Assembly (NCBI RefSeq): GCF_009873495.1
Contig: NZ_CP046703.1
Coordinates: forward strand, 4,506,501 to 4,570,500
Direction of reading: 5' to 3'
Length of the DNA stretch: 64,000 nucleotides
Origin: Nostoc sp. ATCC 53789
GTDB lineage: Bacteria > Cyanobacteriota > Cyanobacteriia > Cyanobacteriales > Nostocaceae
Of the stretch, positions 60,326 through 64,000 are shown in pieces. The notes beneath the pieces are model-generated. The model searched no databases and had not been told where the DNA came from. It saw only the letters and a program-made list of their open reading frames with translations. The position numbers and the translations under genes are program-made. Numbering within the stretch: the first letter of the stretch is position 1; the number at the start of each line of letters is the position of its first letter.

Positions 60326-62095
60326 CTAAGGCGTTCTCACTGCCCCAGAGTAAATCAAACCCCGTTGCAGATCGAGCGTTATAATCGCCCCATCGCGAAT
60401 CACCTGTGTTGCCTGCTTCACGCCAACAATCACTGGCACACCGAGACGTAAGCCAATCACCGCCGCATGACTTGTGAGACTTTCCTCTTCCGTAATAATC
60501 CCGGCAGATTTGCGAATAGCTTCAACAAAATCGGCACTAGTGCGCGGTGCAACTAATATGTCTCCAGGATTAAAGTTACTAACATCCATGCCAGTATTCG
60601 CTACCCGTGCGCGACCACTCACTAAACCTTGTCCTAATCCAATTCCGTGACCTAGTACCGCCGTCACCACCTCAACCTTAATCAAATCTGTGGAGCCGGA
60701 AATTCCCTGGAGTGTGCCAGCAGTCATTACTACTAAATCTCCCTCCGACAGTAACTTCAACTCCTGAGCCACATTAATCGCAGCTTGGAATGTTTGACCA
60801 GTGGAAGGTAATCCTAGCACCAATAGCGGTTTTACTCCCCACACCATTTGTAGCTGCCGCGCTACATTCACATGGGGGGTAACAGCCAAAATCGGTGTAT
60901 TGGGACGGAACTTAGAGACATTGCGAGCAGTTGCCCCAGTTTGCGTTAAGGTCATAATTGCCGCTGCACCTAATTGTTCGGCAATTTGACCTACAGCTTG
61001 ACTAATCGCATTAGGAATGGAGCGCCGAGCATCTCTCACGGAACGCAAGTTTAAGTGTTGGGCTTCCTCCTGCTCCATCCGCTCGGCAATCCGCGCCATC
61101 GTCGCCACTGCTTCTACAGGAAAGCTACCCACAGCAGTTTCATTGGAGAGCATCACCGCATCAGTGCCGTCTAAAATGGCGTTTGCCACATCCGACACTT
61201 CCGCGCGAGTGGGACGAGGATTGCTCACCATGCTGTCTAACATCTGGGTGGCGGTGATGATGGGAATCCCTAAGCGATTTGCTGTAGCAATTAGCCGCTT
61301 TTGGAGTACCGGAACATCTTCTGCCGGCAATTCTACGCCTAAATCGCCCCTGGCAACCATCACGCCATCACACAAAGCCAGAATCGCCTCCATTTGTTCA
61401 ATGGCTTCATGTTTTTCAATTTTGGCAACCACCGGCACTTGCTTGCCTGTACTAGAAATTAGTTCTTTAATTTCAATCATGTCCTGCGGATTGCGGACAA
61501 AGGAAAGTGCCACCCAATCTACACCTTGATCTAGACCAAACATCAGATCCTCTCGGTCTTTGTCGGTCATTGCCTTAATTGAGAGGTAAACGCCGGGGAA
61601 GTTTACGCCTTTGTTGTTAGAAAGTTTACCAGGCACGGTGATGCGACAATGCAAATCACCTTTGTCTCGGTTAATCTCCTCCACGACCATTTCTACTCGT
61701 CCATCATCAAGGAGGATTTTTGCACCAACAGGTACTTCTTCGGCTAAATAATCGTAGGTGACGCAGCTAATTTCCTGCGTGCCTACCACCGGACGGTTTG
61801 TCAAGGTGAAGCGATCGCCTTTTGCCAAAACTATAGACCCGTTGTCAAACTTCCCCAAGCGAATTTTTGGGCCCTGCAAGTCTTGGAGAATGGCCACTGG
61901 CTGATTTAATTCAAAAGCGGTTTGCCGAATTAAGCGAATACTACGCTGATGGTCGGCATGAGTTCCGTGGGAGAAGTTTAGCCGCAGCGTCGTGGCTCCC
62001 GCTTCAATAATCGCCTTGAGCATTTCAGGACTGCTAGTGGCGGGGCCAATAGTAGCGACAATTTTTGTCCGGCGCAGAGAATCTCTTAATTGCAT
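60326..62095 (-). CDS. pyk: Pyruvate kinase with C-terminal PEP-utilising domain
   Basis: A 589-residue enzyme converting PEP and ADP to pyruvate and ATP. RRTKIVATIGPATSSPEMLK, the LRLNFSHGTH loop, VVAKIEKHEAIEQMEAIL (catalytic Lys), GVMVARGDLGVELP and ITATQMLDSMVSNPRPTRAE are diagnostic. After the ~475-residue core an extra swivelling phosphohistidine-like domain (~480-589) carries EEESLTSHAAVIGLRLGVPV, as in many cyanobacterial and Bacillus enzymes. The ATG 62095 (MQLRDSLRRTK) is the family start. Allosteric control by sugar phosphates is known for the family. Confidence 0.95.
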   Translation of the reverse strand: MQLRDSLRRTKIVATIGPATSSPEMLKAIIEAGATTLRLNFSHGTHADHQRSIRLIRQTAFELNQPVAILQDLQGPKIRLGKFDNGSIVLAKGDRFTLTNRPVVGTQEISCVTYDYLAEEVPVGAKILLDDGRVEMVVEEINRDKGDLHCRITVPGKLSNNKGVNFPGVYLSIKAMTDKDREDLMFGLDQGVDWVALSFVRNPQDMIEIKELISSTGKQVPVVAKIEKHEAIEQMEAILALCDGVMVARGDLGVELPAEDVPVLQKRLIATANRLGIPIITATQMLDSMVSNPRPTRAEVSDVANAILDGTDAVMLSNETAVGSFPVEAVATMARIAERMEQEEAQHLNLRSVRDARRSIPNAISQAVGQIAEQLGAAAIMTLTQTGATARNVSKFRPNTPILAVTPHVNVARQLQMVWGVKPLLVLGLPSTGQTFQAAINVAQELKLLSEGDLVVMTAGTLQGISGSTDLIKVEVVTAVLGHGIGLGQGLVSGRARVANTGMDVSNFNPGDILVAPRTSADFVEAIRKSAGIITEEESLTSHAAVIGLRLGVPVIVGVKQATQVIRDGAIITLDLQRGLIYSGAVRTP

Positions 62096-62465
62096 AGGGG
62101 CTGAAGTGAGGGAGCTATCTGGGAAGTCATCGTAACTTAAGTTGCATCTCCTTTTCAGTCACTGCTATACCAATAGATATAAGCAGTTAGAGAGGTTTTA
62201 TGGGAGAGTGAGGGCTGTGGGATAGACTAGATATAGTACATCAATCTTGTATCCATCCTCCCAACGAAAGAGTTTATCCCATCAACTTTTTGACAATTGC
62301 CATACCCCACTTATCAGTAAAGATTAGTTCTTGTCTGGAATCATAGCGTTATTCATCTACTGATATGCAAAGCTGTGGATAAATATTGCTATACAAAAGG
62401 TTACAAAACTTTATTCTTCACTAATATTTATCGTATATTCGTAATGTTTGATTAAGAAGGAGTCA
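62096..62465. other. Divergent promoter region of pyk and crtR, nothing firm
   Basis: AT-rich, no gene. A TTGACA at about 62290 on the plus strand has no good -10 at the proper distance. AAGGAG (62457-62462) lies close to the crtR start. No repeats, which suits a control region. Confidence 0.4.
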
Positions 62466-63365
62466 ATGTTAGAAATGATCGCATCGGAGGCACGAAAGCC
62501 ACTGACAATCCCGCCAAAGGAATTTTTAGCGCCTCCTGGTGATTTTAATCCCACGCTATTGCTGTTTTTGGTAGCTGTAGCAATGCTGGTGTTATCTAAC
62601 TTTGGTTACTGGCTTTGGGAATGGCCCCACTGGCTCTGCTTTAGCGTTAACACTATTGCGTTGCATTGTGCTGGGACGGTTATTCACGACGCTTGTCACC
62701 AATCAGCCCATCGTAACCGAGTGATGAATGCGATGTTAGGACATGGCAGTGCGTTGATGCTAGCTTTTGCCTTTCCAGTATTTACGCGGGTGCATTTACA
62801 GCATCATGGCCATGTCAACCATCCCAAAGACGACCCAGATCATTATGTCTCTACGGGTGGCCCACTGTGGCTGATTGCGGTGCGGTTTTTGTACCATGAG
62901 GTGTTTTTCTTTCAACGGCGACTGTGGCGGAAATATGAGCTATTGGAATGGTTCATCAGCCGTTTAATTGTCGGTGTAATTGTTTATATATCAGTGCAAT
63001 ACCACTTTTTGGGTTACATTCTCAATTTTTGGTTTATACCAGCTTTTGTAGTGGGGATAGCACTGGGATTATTTTTCGACTATTTACCGCATCGTCCCTT
63101 TGCAGAGCGCGATCGCTGGAAAAATGCTCGCGTCTACCCAAACCAAGTTCTCAATATCCTGATTATGGGACAGAATTACCACTTAATTCATCATCTGTGG
63201 CCATCTATTCCTTGGTACAATTACCAGCCTGCTTACTATGTCATGAAGCCCCTCTTAGATGAAAAAGGATGTTATCAAACTTCAGGATTGTTGCAGAAAA
63301 AGGACTTTTTTGAGTTTGTTTATGACATCTTTTTAGGAATTCGTTTTCATCATCAAAAAGAATAG
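62466..63365 (+). CDS. crtR: Beta-carotene hydroxylase CrtR
   Basis: A ~299-residue di-iron membrane hydroxylase that adds 3-hydroxyl groups to beta-carotene rings (zeaxanthin) and, in some strains, to myxoxanthophyll. Histidine boxes are HDACHQSAH, HLQHHGHVNH and HLIHHLW; between them about four membrane helices. The N terminus MLEMIASEARKPLTIPPKEF matches cyanobacterial CrtR. ATG 62466 is chosen; AAGGAG ends only three bases before it, so ATG 62475 (MIASEARK) may be used instead. Its last 13 bases overlap the convergent DUF433 gene. Confidence 0.93.
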   Translation: MLEMIASEARKPLTIPPKEFLAPPGDFNPTLLLFLVAVAMLVLSNFGYWLWEWPHWLCFSVNTIALHCAGTVIHDACHQSAHRNRVMNAMLGHGSALMLAFAFPVFTRVHLQHHGHVNHPKDDPDHYVSTGGPLWLIAVRFLYHEVFFFQRRLWRKYELLEWFISRLIVGVIVYISVQYHFLGYILNFWFIPAFVVGIALGLFFDYLPHRPFAERDRWKNARVYPNQVLNILIMGQNYHLIHHLWPSIPWYNYQPAYYVMKPLLDEKGCYQTSGLLQKKDFFEFVYDIFLGIRFHHQKE

Positions 63366-63574
63366 AGTTGTTGCAGCATTTCCTTTGCTAATTCTAGAGC
63401 GGGGATGGCTTGCTCACGGCTGACGCTAGAAAAGTGATCTGAAAACTTATCCAGTGAGTCACCCGCTTCTAGATAATCAAGCAAGGTTTTTAGCGGCACA
63501 CGAGTACCAACAAAAACAGGAGTTTCCCCCAATATATCGGGGCCACTATGAACAACACGCGATGTGGATGTCAT
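63353..63574 (-). CDS. DUF433 domain protein, probable antitoxin
   Basis: A 73-residue DUF433 protein: RVVHSGPDILGETPVFVGTR then VPLKTLLDYLEAGDSLDKF and an ALELAKEML helix, the winged-helix-like fold found in VapB-type antitoxins. It would bind and neutralise a PIN RNase and repress the operon. A PIN-domain gene lies just upstream on the same strand region, so the pair order and type agree. Convergent with crtR, overlapping its 3' end by 13 bases. Confidence 0.82.
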   Translation of the reverse strand: MTSTSRVVHSGPDILGETPVFVGTRVPLKTLLDYLEAGDSLDKFSDHFSSVSREQAIPALELAKEMLQQLYSF

Positions 63575-63648
63575 ATAGTTACTTGTGTGCGACAGACTAG
63601 GTTTTGATCCTAACTCTCATCGTCTTGGAAATCTCAGCATATATTCCA

Positions 63649-64000
63649 TCAATCACGCCATTTTGCATACAGGTAATTATTCAGAATATTTTCATCTTTG
63701 CTCAGTAATATATTATTATTTAATAAAGCATTCGCCGTAATAATCCGATCAAAAGGATCGCGAGTCCAAGTAATAGTTAAGCTAGTACTGATAATATCAT
63801 TAAAGTTTTGATTACATATTTTTAAACCAATTTCCTCGGACAGGTTAGGAATAATCACATCCGGTTTATCTTTAAGACGTTTTATTTCATATAAATACTG
63901 TAACTCTAATCTCACAATTGGCGAGATATAAACGTCATTATCATTAATTAATGTTTTAGCAATATCAGTTAATTTATCTGTCAAGCCAGCATAGAGCCAC
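63649..64000 (-). CDS. PIN-domain toxin-like protein, cut by window end
   Basis: At least 116 residues of a VapC-type PIN RNase; the frame stays open to the window end (WLYAGLTDKLTDIAK), so the N-terminal strand with the first Asp is outside. Visible parts are YISPIVRLELQYLYEI with the second acidic residue and TWTRDPFDRIITANALL with the conserved Asp pair, then LLSKDENILN. It likely cleaves RNA and pairs with the DUF433 gene. A start at TTG 63984 inside the window is possible but not likely. Confidence 0.82.
   Translation of the reverse strand, partial: WLYAGLTDKLTDIAKTLINDNDVYISPIVRLELQYLYEIKRLKDKPDVIIPNLSEEIGLKICNQNFNDIISTSLTITWTRDPFDRIITANALLNNNILLSKDENILNNYLYAKWRD

Noticed and set aside
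1..64000. tRNA, rRNA, tmRNA or insertion-sequence genes
   Set aside because: Gaps were read for tRNA arms, known RNA motifs and transposase motifs; none was found. Absence by eye is not proof; tRNAscan-SE and Rfam would decide.

Overview
The window comes from a filamentous, probably heterocyst-forming cyanobacterium of the Nostoc/Anabaena type. The evidence is photosystem genes (psaE, psb28, psbH, psbN), NDH-1 genes (ndhO, ndhF3, ndhD3), a beta-carboxysome operon (ccmK2-K1-L-M-N-O), many HIP1 octamers (GCGATCGC), and intergenic regions full of heptameric tandem repeats and other dispersed repeats typical of Nostocales. No rRNA, tRNA, insertion sequence or CRISPR array was recognised. The genome is dense in housekeeping genes on both strands, with two AT-rich accessory islands.

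Layout. 1-5.6 kb: a branched-chain/neutral amino-acid ABC transporter pair (livG, livM), a repeat block, a small toxin-antitoxin pair, pgi and a two-domain Nif11-like protein. 5.9-8.9 kb: accessory island with a retron-type reverse transcriptase, a predicted msr-msd RNA just upstream of it, and an AlbA_2-TPR protein upstream of that. 9-26.6 kb: mostly housekeeping genes, namely a lipoprotein, a DPYGDPAD-repeat protein, mdh, ndhO, mutM, psaE, a fibrillin, mraY, an ethylene-receptor-like GGDEF protein, moaB, psb28, a DUF697 GTPase, tpiA, folP, an SPFH protein, rpsU, pth, tatA and the divergent psbH/psbN pair. 26.6-41 kb: a GH38 alpha-mannosidase with dispersed repeats read through in frame, an acyltransferase with no ordinary start codon, a lysophospholipase-like hydrolase, an SDR, mnmE, a Tat-exported PhoX phosphatase behind a Pho-box-like element, and a MuiA-family protein.

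41-53.4 kb is the CO2-concentrating locus: a LysR regulator, the ccmK2-K1-L-M-N-O operon on the minus strand, and divergently ndhF3-ndhD3-cupA plus an MpaB-like oxygenase gene. The shell proteins, CcmM scaffold and CcmN adaptor build the carboxysome. The NDH-1 subunits with CupA form the inducible CO2-to-bicarbonate uptake complex that feeds it, and the LysR protein is the obvious candidate regulator. CcmM here has four RbcS-like modules, the last two nearly identical in DNA, and a good internal ribosome binding site for the short isoform.

53.4-58.4 kb: a Uma2 nuclease-like gene and a second accessory island, a tightly coupled three-gene cassette (DUF262, DUF3696 ATPase, unknown) that looks like an anti-phage system. 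58.4-64 kb: an M61 peptidase, pyruvate kinase, the beta-carotene hydroxylase crtR, and a DUF433/PIN toxin-antitoxin pair that runs off the end.

The best candidates for something new are the retron-like locus at 5.99-8.5 kb (a 17-nt/16-nt pairing with two G-U pairs brackets its RNA) and the DUF262/DUF3696 cassette. Also notable are the ethylene-receptor-like diguanylate cyclase and the repeats absorbed into the mannosidase gene. All functional calls rest on reading motifs by eye; no database search was run.
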